In this document: positions 1-8,882 of the stretch, in pieces | How positions within the stretch are numbered: the stretch's first letter is position 1 | Layout of the letters: each line of letters begins with the position of its first letter | From: an uncultured Veillonellaceae bacterium | GTDB lineage: Bacteria; Bacillota; Negativicutes; Veillonellales; Negativicoccaceae | NCBI GenBank assembly: GCA_900556745.1 | Contig: USPU01000028.1 | Span: 1 to 10,035, forward strand | Length of the DNA: 10,035 nucleotides | Reading direction: 5' to 3' | Made by a program: the position numbers and the translations under genes | Notes under the pieces: generated by a model | What the model was told of the DNA's origin: nothing | Databases searched by the model: none | The model's input: only the letters and a program-made list of their open reading frames with translations

Positions 1-804
1 ATTTTGCACGTCCGCCAGCGATGCGCCGACGGAGTAGCCGACCTGACGACCGTCAATGACGAGAAATAAAACAGTGCCGTCGCGACGTTGACCGATCGCG
101 GTTCGCGGACCGATACCCCAGCCGCCGTCACCGTGCGTAATCGTTTTCTGTCCGTTAACGACCAGCGGCGGTCCGAACGTAATACCTTCGATCACGCCGA
201 GCCGACGAAGCTCCGCTTTATTGTACGTGCCGGCAATCAGGTTGCCGCTATCGCTAAAGCCGATAAAATCGACTTCTTCATCATCATCGACCTTCTCGCC
301 CAAAAGGTATTTGCCGTCATGCAAAATAAAACCGTAAGGCAAACGTCCCGTGCCCGTGCCGTTGGGATCGTAAAAACCGCCGCCGTTGATCGCGGCCACC
401 GCGTCATTATTGCGGGCGATATTACTGGTCGTATCGCCCTTTTCGTTGATATCCGCGGCGGTAGCGACTTGGATCCGTTTCGGGTTCGGGATCTCCAAAA
501 GATATCCGACAAAACGATCCGATTCGATTTTTTGCAATTTCAGCGTTTTGTCTTCACGCACTTTGAAATTGAAAATATCCTGTTCCGGCACCGCCTGGAC
601 GCGTCCCAAAATGCGATCCAGTTCCTGCTGGTCAAACAACCAGGTAATATAGTGCGGATGCCGCGAACGCACAATCGCGCCGACGACCGCCTGCTTCAAA
701 TTCGCAAACGGACCGAACAGAACGACAATCGGGCTGGTGATGACGAAAAACAGCAAGGTCACAAGCAGCCACCGTATGCCGATATGATTCCACCAATGTT
801 TCAT
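1..804 (-). CDS. Membrane-anchored phosphodiester glycosidase (NAGPA-domain) protein, C-terminus cut by window edge
   Basis: An open frame of 268 codons runs from an ATG at 804 to the window edge without a stop, so the C-terminus is missing. The N-terminus has a hydrophobic segment at about residues 10-31 that fits a signal anchor, followed by a linker of about 80 residues. The NAGPA-like domain (Pfam PF09992, formerly DUF2233) is recognised from NGGGFYDPNGTGTGRL at 140-155, GIGPRTAIGQ at 230-239 and VIDGR at 249-253, in the family's usual order. The eukaryotic relative removes GlcNAc from a phosphodiester; bacterial members are annotated as exopolysaccharide or cell-wall glycosidases, and the substrate here is unknown. 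The AAGGAG ribosome site (809-814) overlaps the stop codon of the upstream deacetylase gene, which implies translational coupling. The domain family is fairly sure; the function is inferred. Confidence 0.82.
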   Translation of the reverse strand, partial: MKHWWNHIGIRWLLVTLLFFVITSPIVVLFGPFANLKQAVVGAIVRSRHPHYITWLFDQQELDRILGRVQAVPEQDIFNFKVREDKTLKLQKIESDRFVGYLLEIPNPKRIQVATAADINEKGDTTSNIARNNDAVAAINGGGFYDPNGTGTGRLPYGFILHDGKYLLGEKVDDDEEVDFIGFSDSGNLIAGTYNKAELRRLGVIEGITFGPPLVVNGQKTITHGDGGWGIGPRTAIGQRRDGTVLFLVIDGRQVGYSVGASLADVQN

Positions 805-812
805 AGAGCTCC

Positions 813-1643
813 TTATAACGAACGGTACTGATCCGTGGTCAGCCGTTCTTCAAAATGTTCCAAATCAACGCGATTACCGATCCAAATCCGACGAACGGTA
901 AGCGGATCGTCACCGACATGCGTGCGCCCCGGATCCATGGTCACCGCCAATGTAATACCGTTCTCCTGTAAAATCCCTTTCAGAGTATCATTGTACAAAC
1001 CGTACGGGTAACAGAAGTACGTATTTTCAATGCCCAGGTGTTCCGCCAACGCTTGTTGCGTCAACTCGACTTCCTCCCGCTGCGTCTTGGCCGGAATGTA
1101 AGTCATCTGCGGATGCGAAAACGTATGGTTCGCCACCGTCACGCCCGCCGCCTGCATTTCTTTGAGCTGTTCCCAAGTGACGCGACCGGATTTTCCGACA
1201 TCATTGGTAATGACAAAAATCGTCCATGGAAAACCGAATTTTTTCATGATCGGATACACGATTTCATAGTTATCGGCGTAACCGTCATCAAATGTAATGC
1301 AAACGGGTTTTCCCGGCAGCGGCGTGCCGTTGCGGATATACTCATCCAGTTGTTGCAATGTGATCGGGTGGTAGCCGTTATCTTTCAAAAATTGCATTTG
1401 CGCCCGAAAATGATCCGGCGCCAACACAGCGTCATTATCCGCGATATCGGCAATCATATGGTACATCAAAACGGACACGCCGTTTTTCACCGGTTCTTCG
1501 GCCGATGGAGTCGCTGCTGTCGCGACCGGATCGGCGTCGTGCGCCGCCGTTTGAGTAACAGGATCATTTTGGCAACCGGCCAGCAACATCATCGCCATCA
1601 GCATGGTAAGAACCATCCCCCAGCGCCAAATCTTTTTTTGCAT
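813..1643 (-). CDS. Lipoprotein polysaccharide deacetylase (CE4/NodB family)
   Basis: The 276-residue product starts with a lipoprotein signal: basic MQKK, a hydrophobic stretch to about residue 21, and the lipobox LAGC with Cys24 as lipidation site. A low-complexity Ala/Thr/Pro tether follows to about residue 52. The NodB homology domain shows LMYHMI (59-64), the metal and catalytic motif TFDDGY (117-122; D119 and D120), the metal-binding HTFSH (173-177) and FCYPYG (210-215). Family members remove N-acetyl or O-acetyl groups from GlcNAc polymers or other glycans outside the cytoplasm; the YHMI motif and lipoprotein form recall PgaB/IcaB-like and YadE-like proteins. The substrate cannot be read from the sequence. 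The ATG at 1643 follows an AGGAG site 9 nt upstream. The gene has its own promoter and sits 8 nt before the NAGPA-domain gene, suggesting a shared envelope role. Confidence 0.9.
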   Translation of the reverse strand: MQKKIWRWGMVLTMLMAMMLLAGCQNDPVTQTAAHDADPVATAATPSAEEPVKNGVSVLMYHMIADIADNDAVLAPDHFRAQMQFLKDNGYHPITLQQLDEYIRNGTPLPGKPVCITFDDGYADNYEIVYPIMKKFGFPWTIFVITNDVGKSGRVTWEQLKEMQAAGVTVANHTFSHPQMTYIPAKTQREEVELTQQALAEHLGIENTYFCYPYGLYNDTLKGILQENGITLAVTMDPGRTHVGDDPLTVRRIWIGNRVDLEHFEERLTTDQYRSL

Positions 1644-1720
1644 CGTATTCTCTCCTACTGCCCGCCGTATCTATGTACAGACAAAAGTTTACCTTTTACG
1701 GGCGAATGTAATTACTTCTT

Positions 1721-1749
1721 ATTTTACTATACAGAGCGCCGCATTTCAA
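1721..1749 (-). promoter_or_regulatory. Sigma-A-type promoter for the deacetylase/NAGPA unit
   Basis: On the minus strand TTGAAA (1749-1744; 5 of 6 to TTGACA) is followed after exactly 17 nt by TAAAAT (1726-1721; 5 of 6 to TATAAT). Transcription would begin near 1714, leaving a 5' leader of about 70 nt before the ATG at 1643. The promoter sits just after the atp operon terminator, which makes it the logical start of the next transcription unit. The leader carries a short GCCCG/CGGGC complementarity and an AAAAG/CTTTT pair, but I see no known riboswitch class. Prediction only. Confidence 0.7.
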
Positions 1750-1783
1750 ACCGCAGCGCCACAGCCTTCCTATATAAAGGTAC

Positions 1784-1817
1784 AAAAAAAAGAGCGTCTT
1801 TCAAGACGCTCTTTTTT
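1784..1817 (-). terminator. Rho-independent terminator of the atp operon (bidirectional shape)
   Basis: A perfect inverted repeat, GAGCGTCTT/AAGACGCTC (1792-1800 and 1803-1811), starts 8 nt after the atpC stop codon. As RNA from the minus strand it folds into an 8-bp or longer stem with a TGAA-type tetraloop, followed by eight U residues (1791-1784). The opposite side carries six T residues (1812-1817), so the element could also stop plus-strand transcripts, though no plus-strand gene is present here. It closes the ATP synthase operon and separates it from the deacetylase unit. Confidence 0.93.
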
Positions 1818-1819
1818 GA

Positions 1820-2248
1820 TCAACTTTTGAGTTTGGTACCACCGGCGACTTGCAAACGAATCAATGCACGTTGCAAAGCCAATTCGGCACGGTCACGATC
1901 GATATCCTTATCTTTGGATTCCAAACGAGACAACGCGCGATCGCGCGCTTTCATCGCTCGCTCGACATCGATATAGTCCGCCGTTTCCGCCACTCGGGAG
2001 GTAATCGTAATCACATTGTCTTTGACTTCCATGAAGCCGCCGAATACGGCGATCACGGTTTCCTTGCCGTCCTTTTTAATGCGGATCGGCCAAACTTTCA
2101 ATGCCGCTACTAACGGGGCATGATCGCGCATGATCCCGAACTCACCGTCAAGTGCGCGTGCGACCACCAAATCGACGCCGTCTTCACTGAAAACAGTACC
2201 GTCCGGCGTGATGATGTTGACGCGCATTCCCGCATCATTCGTGGCCAT
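1820..2248 (-). CDS. atpC: F1 ATP synthase epsilon subunit
   Basis: This 142-residue protein is the rotating central-stalk subunit that links gamma to the c ring and can inhibit ATP hydrolysis. Residues of about 8-90 fit the N-terminal beta-sandwich domain (VNIITPDGTVF at 10-20, GEFGIMRDHAPLV at 35-47). Residues of about 91-136 fit the C-terminal two-helix domain. That domain contains IDVERA (93-98), which matches the I(L)DxxRA ATP-binding motif described for Bacillus epsilon, with R104, R127 and R131 at the expected distances. The ATG at 2248 lies 3 nt after the atpD stop codon, with an AGGGG site about 8 nt upstream. An alternative start at Met8 lacks a well-placed ribosome site. It is the last gene of the operon, directly before the terminator. 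Confidence 0.97.
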   Translation of the reverse strand: MATNDAGMRVNIITPDGTVFSEDGVDLVVARALDGEFGIMRDHAPLVAALKVWPIRIKKDGKETVIAVFGGFMEVKDNVITITSRVAETADYIDVERAMKARDRALSRLESKDKDIDRDRAELALQRALIRLQVAGGTKLKS

Positions 2249-2251
2249 GGG

Positions 2252-4572
<2,321 letters not shown>

Positions 4573-4576
4573 TCAA

Positions 4577-6112
4577 TCACCCCGCAACCGTATTACTGTT
4601 CCGCGCCGCCTTGAACCGTTCTTTATACTCTGCAATGGCTTGTTTCAGAGCTTCTTCGTTGGATTCTTCCAGTTTTTTCTTCGCGACGATGTCACGGCCG
4701 ATATCCGCATACGTGGTACGCAGGTAGTTAACCAGACCGTGTTCGAACGGAACGACTTCATCCACTTCGAGATCATCCAGGAAACCCTTAACCGCGGCGA
4801 AGATCACCATGACCTGTTCTTCGACCGGGTACGGTGTGTACTGCGGCTGTTTGAGGACTTCCGTCATGCGCTGACCGCGATCAATCTGCGCTTTGGTAGC
4901 GGCATCCAAGTCCGAACCGAACTGCGCGAAAGCAGCGAGTTCGCGGAACTGTGCCAAATCCAAACGCAAGGTGCCGGCGACCTGTTTCATCGCCTTAATC
5001 TGCGCGGAACCGCCGACACGGGATACCGAAAGGCCGACGTTGACCGCCGGACGAACGCCCGAGTAGAAAAGTTCCGTTTCCAGGAAAATCTGACCGTCGG
5101 TAATGGAAATGACGTTAGTCGGAATGTATGCACCGACGTCGCCTGCGAGCGTTTCAATGATCGGCAACGCGGTAATCGAACCGCCGCCCATATCATCGGA
5201 AAGTTTCGCCGCGCGTTCCAAGAGACGGGAGTGTAAGTAGAATACGTCGCCCGGATACGCTTCACGTCCCGGCGGACGACGCAGCAAGAGCGACATCGCA
5301 CGGTACGCTACCGCGTGTTTGGACAAGTCGTCATATACGCACAGTACGGCTTTGCCCTGGTACATAAAGTGTTCCGCCATGGCAACACCCGCGTACGGAG
5401 CAATGTACTGCATCGGCGAACCTTCCGATGCGCCGGCGTGCACGACGATCGTGTAATCCATCGCGCCCGCTTCCGTCAGTTTGTCGACAAGACGAGCAAC
5501 CGTCGAGTTTTTCTGACCGATGGAAACGTAAATACAAATAACATCCTGTCCTTTTTGGTTCAGGATGGTATCAATCGCTACCGCGGTTTTACCGGTACTG
5601 CGGTCGCCGATAATCAGCTCACGCTGACCGCGTCCGATCGGAACCATCGAGTCGATGGATTTAATACCGGTCTGTAACGGTTCATTAACCGACTGCCGAT
5701 CAGCAATACCCGGCGCAGGAAATTCCACACGACGGTGGTCAGCAGCGGGAATATCCCCTTTGCCGTCCAACGGTTGGCCGAGCGCGTTGACAACGCGACC
5801 GATCATCGCTTCGCCTACCGGCACCTGCATAACACGACCGGTTCGTTTGACCGTGTCGCCTTCTTTAATCATTTCGTAGTTGCCCAACAATACGGCGCCG
5901 ACGTTCGACTCTTCCAAGTTGAGCGCCATCCCGTATACGCCGTTCGGCAACTCGAGCAGCTCACCGGCCATACACTTGTCAATCCCATAGATATGTGCGA
6001 TACCGTCGCCCACTTCCAATACCGAGCCTACTTCATCGACATTGAGGTCTGCTGTGTAATTTTCGATTTGCTGTTTAATCACCGATGTTATTTCATCCGG
6101 TTTAATTTTCAT
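4577..6112 (-). CDS. atpA: F1 ATP synthase alpha subunit
   Basis: Alpha is the non-catalytic nucleotide-binding subunit that alternates with beta in F1 and donates the arginine finger. The 511 residues match the family length. Domains in order are an N-terminal helix and beta-barrel (1 to about 95), a nucleotide-binding domain with Walker A GDRSTGKT (169-176), and a C-terminal helical domain. The arginine finger is R365 in VSRVGGSAQ (363-371). The common Walker A form is GDRQTGKT, so the Gln-to-Ser change at 172 is a small oddity; nucleotide-binding Lys and Thr are intact. The ATG at 6112 overlaps the atpH stop codon by 4 nt (ATGA), which points to translational coupling. The other conserved stretches, such as [20 protein letters not shown], are unchanged. 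Confidence 0.99.
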   Translation of the reverse strand: MKIKPDEITSVIKQQIENYTADLNVDEVGSVLEVGDGIAHIYGIDKCMAGELLELPNGVYGMALNLEESNVGAVLLGNYEMIKEGDTVKRTGRVMQVPVGEAMIGRVVNALGQPLDGKGDIPAADHRRVEFPAPGIADRQSVNEPLQTGIKSIDSMVPIGRGQRELIIGDRSTGKTAVAIDTILNQKGQDVICIYVSIGQKNSTVARLVDKLTEAGAMDYTIVVHAGASEGSPMQYIAPYAGVAMAEHFMYQGKAVLCVYDDLSKHAVAYRAMSLLLRRPPGREAYPGDVFYLHSRLLERAAKLSDDMGGGSITALPIIETLAGDVGAYIPTNVISITDGQIFLETELFYSGVRPAVNVGLSVSRVGGSAQIKAMKQVAGTLRLDLAQFRELAAFAQFGSDLDAATKAQIDRGQRMTEVLKQPQYTPYPVEEQVMVIFAAVKGFLDDLEVDEVVPFEHGLVNYLRTTYADIGRDIVAKKKLEESNEEALKQAIAEYKERFKAARNSNTVAG

Positions 6113-6681
6113 ATTGCGTTAGTCACCTCAATCCCATGTTTTTCCGATAGTAGGGTCGTCTTCATTTCGTGTAACTGTCGTTTTAAGGACCCGTCAATGC
6201 GCCGGTCGCCGATCGTCACGATCATGCCGCCCAAAATCGACGGATCGATCGTTTTTTCCAGATAAATTTCTTTTCCGGTCAATTCGGTCAACTCGCGAAT
6301 CAAACGGGTTTCTTCTTCGTCAGTCAAGTCCACCGCCAAACGCACCTGCGCTTCGGCAATGTTGCGTTCGACATGCGACAACTCCAGATAGACATCAATA
6401 ATATCCGGCAGGAGCGCAATTCGGCCGCGGTCAATGACAACACCCAGAAATCGCATGACCATCGGATTCAGATGTTGCGTGAAAATCCGTTCTACGACTT
6501 CTTTTTTTGCCTCGCGGGAGATCAACTGATTGCGCAAAAAGCCCGTCAATTCCGGATTTTGCTGCACAATCTCGCCGATTTGTGCGAGTTCCTGCTCAAC
6601 TTCTTCCAATGTGCCGGTTTCCTTGGCTAAGGCCAAGAGTGCCGCCGCATATTTTTTGGCAAGTGCTCGGTTATTTTTCAT
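6109..6681 (-). CDS. atpH: ATP synthase delta subunit (peripheral stalk to F1)
   Basis: The delta (OSCP-type) subunit ties the b-subunit stalk to the top of F1. The 190-residue product begins [19 protein letters not shown], the usual YAxAL-containing N-terminal helix. The C-terminal domain has the family pattern [20 protein letters not shown] at about residues 150-170. The frame is open upstream to an ATG at 6726 inside atpF, but the conserved N-terminus fixes the start at 6681, one base after the atpF stop codon. The ribosome site is weak (GTGGG in the end of atpF), so coupling to atpF is likely. It overlaps atpA by 4 nt. Confidence 0.97.
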   Translation of the reverse strand: MKNNRALAKKYAAALLALAKETGTLEEVEQELAQIGEIVQQNPELTGFLRNQLISREAKKEVVERIFTQHLNPMVMRFLGVVIDRGRIALLPDIIDVYLELSHVERNIAEAQVRLAVDLTDEEETRLIRELTELTGKEIYLEKTIDPSILGGMIVTIGDRRIDGSLKRQLHEMKTTLLSEKHGIEVTNAI

Positions 6682-6682
6682 C

Positions 6683-7177
6683 TTACCGACCCACTTGCTT
6701 TGTGGCCAACTTTTCGATGCAGTCATTAATCAGCTTACGATTCATATCCGCATCAAGATTTTTGGCAATCAGCCGCTCAGCGATCGCTGTAGCGAGCTCT
6801 ACCACCTCGGCACGCAAATTCTTTACAAGTTCCTCGCGTTCTTCCGCCAATTGACGGGTAGCGAGCGTTTTTTCCTGTTCGATTTGAGTGCGTACCGTAT
6901 CCAGTTGCGCTTGGGCTTGTTGTTCCGCTTCTGCAACGGCTTTATTAACGATTTCCTGCGCTTGCGCGCGCGCCGATTCCAGTTGTGCCTGGTATTCCGC
7001 ATGCAGTGCTTCCGCCTGTTTCCGGGCTTGTTCCGCGCCGCTTAAATCTGCAGCAATCCGAGCTTTACGTGCATCGAGAGTCCGCATCAGCGGACCGAAA
7101 CCGAATTTTCCTATGATGGCAACGAGAACGAAAAAGTTGAGGATTTGGATAATCAAAGTAAAGTTAAATTCGACCAA
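6683..7177 (-). CDS. atpF: ATP synthase b subunit (peripheral stalk, Fo)
   Basis: This 164-residue protein is membrane-bound at the N-terminus and dimerises through a long helix to form the stator. Residues of about 5-26 are hydrophobic (FTLIIQILNFFVLVAIIGKF) and form the single membrane span. The rest is almost entirely Ala/Gln/Glu/Arg-rich helix of coiled-coil type, for example EAEQQAQAQLDTVRTQIEQE, as expected for b. The start is a TTG codon at 7177, supported by a GAGGAGGG ribosome site (7192-7185) and the normal MVEFNFTLI-type N-terminus. It lies 33 nt after atpE and one nucleotide before atpH. Confidence 0.97.
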   Translation of the reverse strand: MVEFNFTLIIQILNFFVLVAIIGKFGFGPLMRTLDARKARIAADLSGAEQARKQAEALHAEYQAQLESARAQAQEIVNKAVAEAEQQAQAQLDTVRTQIEQEKTLATRQLAEEREELVKNLRAEVVELATAIAERLIAKNLDADMNRKLINDCIEKLATKQVGR

Positions 7178-7192
7178 TGAAATTCCCTCCTC
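7178..7192 (-). promoter_or_regulatory. Ribosome-binding site deciding the TTG start of atpF
   Basis: GAGGAGGG (7192-7185) lies 7 nt upstream of the TTG codon at 7177-7175. There is no ATG in frame close by that would keep the hydrophobic N-terminal helix, so the TTG is taken as the true start. The strong ribosome site may offset the weak start codon. Confidence 0.8.
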
Positions 7193-7210
7193 AAAACACT
7201 AGATGCCAAA

Positions 7211-7471
7211 TTAGAGCAAGTCAACGAGCGGGTTGGCAAATACCAAAACGAGCGCAATAACCGACGAAATAATTGGAATCGATTCGATCAAGCCGATCGC
7301 GATCAGCATGTTAACCATCAAACGTTGTGCCATTTCCGGCTGACGAGCCATGGCTTCCATTGCGGTCGTAGCCGCTTTCGCGTCATTGGATGCCGCCGCA
7401 ACCGAGGCAACGCAAGCAATCAAAGTTGCACAAAATGCAGAAACAACAAGTACCAAAGCAGTAGATTCCAT
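7211..7471 (-). CDS. atpE: ATP synthase c subunit (rotor ring, Fo)
   Basis: The 86-residue proteolipid forms the rotating ring that carries the coupling ion. It has two hydrophobic helices (about 4-40 and 50-79) joined by the conserved polar loop ARQPE (42-46). The ion-binding carboxylate is E63 in GLIESIPII (60-68), with S64 next to it. Two features are odd. Helix 1 lacks the usual GxGxGxGxG motif; the aligned positions read S23, A25, A27, N29, and the whole protein has only one glycine (G60). D30 aligns, counting back from the ARQP loop, with Gln32 of the Ilyobacter Na+ ring and Glu32 of the Fusobacterium ring. H+ or Na+ use is therefore not decided by the sequence. A strong AGGAGG lies about 8 nt before the ATG at 7471, fitting the high copy number of c. 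Confidence 0.98.
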   Translation of the reverse strand: MESTALVLVVSAFCATLIACVASVAAASNDAKAATTAMEAMARQPEMAQRLMVNMLIAIGLIESIPIISSVIALVLVFANPLVDLL

Positions 7472-7501
7472 TATAGTTTCCTCCTAAAATAAAATTCCAT
7501 T

Positions 7502-7518
7502 ATGTACGTTTTGTACAT
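7502..7518 (-). promoter_or_regulatory. Hairpin in the atpB-atpE intergenic region
   Basis: The 53-nt gap between atpB and atpE contains a perfect 6-bp inverted repeat, ATGTAC/GTACAT, with a 5-nt loop (AAAAC on the minus strand). It lies 6 nt beyond the atpB stop and about 30 nt upstream of the atpE start. It lacks a U-run, so it is not a terminator. A role in mRNA processing or in raising c translation over a is possible, as the same gap has a translational enhancer in E. coli. The stem is short and could be chance. Confidence 0.45.
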
Positions 7519-7524
7519 GCTGAA

Positions 7525-8202
7525 TTAATGGCCGTCCTCACCAATTGCACCGCCCAGGTATGCGGTAACGAGGATCGTAAAAATAAACGCCTGGATTACA
7601 CCGATGACTAACGAAACACCGATCCATAAGATAGGTACACCGACTGGCGCCAGATAGTTTAAAACTTCCAGCAAAATTTCCCCCGCCAAAATGTTACCGA
7701 ATAGACGCATTGCCAACGTAATCGGTTTTGCGATTTCTTCGATCAGGTTAATAAGAACGAACGGAGCGAAGGGTTTGAAGAAGTGTGCAAAATACTCTTT
7801 TAACCCTTTGTTTTTCACGTACAGTGCGTGCGTCGCCAGGGATGCTGCAATCGCCAGGCCCAATGTCGTATTGACGTCATTCGTGGGCGAGGTAATGAGG
7901 TGCGGCGTCGGTAACAACCCGATCTCGTTTCCGATAAAGATAAAGAAAAAGAGCGTTAACAACATATATGCCGCTTTACGATAATCGGGACCGAGAATGG
8001 AATGGAACTGATCACTTAAGCCTTCAACGATCATTTCCACTGCGTTTTGCACACCGGACGGTACCATTTCACGACTTCGCGTCGCCAACAATACCAAAAT
8101 CAGAACCAGTGCTCCGGTCAGCCAGGTCATGTAAATCGTGTCCATGTTAACGGCCATTCCCCAAAGATATTGCACATCATGTGTACCTGTGTGTAGATGC
8201 AT
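7525..8202 (-). CDS. atpB: ATP synthase a subunit (Fo ion channel)
   Basis: Subunit a provides the two half-channels that load and unload the c ring. The product is 225 residues with several membrane spans. The essential arginine is R166 in MRLFGNILAGE (165-175), with E175 at the position of E. coli Glu219. Q204 in IQAFIFTILVTAYL matches the conserved Gln of the last helix. SPTNDVNTTLGLA at 105-117 is the usual loop before the middle helices. The frame stays open upstream to 8310, inside atpI, but the start at 8202 is preferred because it follows a strong ribosome site and gives the normal a-subunit N-terminus. The gap to atpI is 32 nt and to atpE 53 nt. Confidence 0.97.
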   Translation of the reverse strand: MHLHTGTHDVQYLWGMAVNMDTIYMTWLTGALVLILVLLATRSREMVPSGVQNAVEMIVEGLSDQFHSILGPDYRKAAYMLLTLFFFIFIGNEIGLLPTPHLITSPTNDVNTTLGLAIAASLATHALYVKNKGLKEYFAHFFKPFAPFVLINLIEEIAKPITLAMRLFGNILAGEILLEVLNYLAPVGVPILWIGVSLVIGVIQAFIFTILVTAYLGGAIGEDGH

Positions 8203-8206
8203 AGCT

Positions 8207-8216
8207 TCACCCCCTT
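8207..8216 (-). promoter_or_regulatory. Ribosome-binding site deciding the start of atpB
   Basis: AAGGGGGTGA (8216-8207) differs by one base from the full anti-16S complement AAGGAGGTGA and ends 4 nt before the ATG at 8202. It rules against the longer in-frame start at 8310, which would overlap atpI by 76 nt. Confidence 0.8.
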
Positions 8217-8234
8217 CCGCCAGGACATACTCCC

Positions 8235-8621
8235 CTATTTTTTTATATGCTTGAAGTCGCCCCAAAACGTGACAAAAAAATACACGAGTTGCAACGACAG
8301 TAAGCCGCAAACCGTAGCCCCAAAATGGGCTAAATTGGTTTTTAAGACCACCAGCAAAAAGAGGATGGCCACAAAGAAACGCCCTGCCGCGACATTGGTT
8401 AAGCTTTTCACCATACCCAGATCATCGCGATCGCATCGCTTAAACGCGATCAATGCAAGGTAAGAAAAATACGCTATATTAAAGGCGCCGCCTACGATCC
8501 AACCGACGGCCCAATCCCCTTTGCCGAACAGGAGAACGAGGACCGCCCCCGCGGCCATCAATGCTCCTTGCCAATGCATACAGGCAAGCAGCCAACGAAA
8601 AAGCTCCCGACCGTCCGTCAT
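8235..8621 (-). CDS. atpI: ATP synthase subunit I (AtpI, Fo assembly factor)
   Basis: This 128-residue membrane protein is placed as AtpI by its position before atpB, its size and its four hydrophobic segments (about 10-32, 36-60, 78-93 and 97-120). A short basic/acidic stretch, FKRCDRDDLG (60-69), separates the two pairs. In other bacteria AtpI helps assemble or stabilise the c ring, and together with AtpZ has been proposed to move Mg2+ or Ca2+; it is not part of the mature enzyme core. The sequence itself is poorly conserved, as is normal for the family. The ATG at 8621 overlaps the atpZ stop codon by 4 nt (ATGA) and lacks a good ribosome site, so translation probably depends on atpZ. Confidence 0.88.
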   Translation of the reverse strand: MTDGRELFRWLLACMHWQGALMAAGAVLVLLFGKGDWAVGWIVGGAFNIAYFSYLALIAFKRCDRDDLGMVKSLTNVAAGRFFVAILFLLVVLKTNLAHFGATVCGLLSLQLVYFFVTFWGDFKHIKK

Positions 8622-8827
8622 TTGCGAATCATGTCACGAACTAACGTCAACAAACCTGTCAGCGCACCCGCCACGCCTCCGGCCAGTAAACCGAATGGAG
8701 CCGTGCCGACATATTTATCGAGAAGATACCCTAAATACAGGCCGAATAAAATCGTGCAAAGCAGTGTCATACCAGCACCGGTAGCGATGGCTAACGCCCG
8801 CTGCCAATTAAATTCCTGTTCTTTCAC
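8618..8827 (-). CDS. atpZ: AtpZ/AtpI-family small membrane protein
   Basis: The 69-residue product forms a two-helix hairpin (about 12-36 and 43-65). It carries the AtpZ-type pattern LGYLLDKYVGTAPF (32-45) followed by small-residue repeats GLLAGGVAGALTG (46-58) and a basic end. The family (Pfam PF09527) sits at the head of many Firmicutes atp operons and is linked to cation transport or ATP synthase stability together with AtpI. The chosen start is a GTG at 8827 with AAGGAGG 6 nt upstream. A longer reading from an ATG at 8899 would overlap wecB and add 24 residues that do not resemble the family. It overlaps atpI by 4 nt. Confidence 0.9.
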   Translation of the reverse strand: MKEQEFNWQRALAIATGAGMTLLCTILFGLYLGYLLDKYVGTAPFGLLAGGVAGALTGLLTLVRDMIRK

Positions 8828-8833
8828 CGGAGA

Positions 8834-8840
8834 CCTCCTT
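8834..8840 (-). promoter_or_regulatory. Ribosome-binding site deciding the GTG start of atpZ
   Basis: AAGGAGG (8840-8834) is a near-perfect Shine-Dalgarno sequence at 6 nt from the GTG codon at 8827-8825. No comparable site precedes the upstream in-frame ATG at 8899. Confidence 0.88.
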
Positions 8841-8844
8841 GCCG

Positions 8845-8877
8845 TGCACATGAGGTCATAAGAACCTGCACATGCAG
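8845..8877 (-). repeat. Short repeats in the atp operon leader
   Basis: The leader before atpZ contains the octamer CATGTGCA twice (8874-8867 and 8852-8845 on the minus strand), 22 nt apart. The first copy lies inside the inverted repeat CTGCA-TG-TGCAG (8877-8866). Between them AGGT and ACCT (8867-8864 and 8856-8853) can pair around a 7-nt loop. Two-turn spacing would suit a DNA-binding protein near the predicted transcription start, but no known operator is recognised and chance is possible. Confidence 0.35.
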
Positions 8878-8882
8878 TTATT

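Noticed and set aside
237..512. Minus-strand open frame of 91 codons inside the left-end gene
   Set aside because: It lies in a different frame within the NAGPA-domain coding region and has no ribosome site or recognisable domain.
88..831. Plus-strand open frame of 247 codons at the left end
   Set aside because: It is antisense to the NAGPA-domain gene, whose family motifs are clear in the minus-strand frame. The plus-strand protein shows no family features.
1644..1714. Possible riboswitch in the leader of the deacetylase gene
   Set aside because: Only short complementary stretches (GCCCG/CGGGC, AAAAG/CTTTT) are visible. No conserved core of a known riboswitch class and no attenuator with a U-run was found.
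1038..1976. Long plus-strand open frame of 312 codons
   Set aside because: It runs antisense through the deacetylase gene, the promoter region, the terminator and part of atpC. Its protein is rich in Arg, His and Phe without recognisable domains, as expected for a shadow frame opposite real genes.
8203..8310. Longer atpB starting at 8310 inside atpI
   Set aside because: The extension is unlike a-subunit N-termini and overlaps atpI extensively. A strong ribosome site supports the ATG at 8202.
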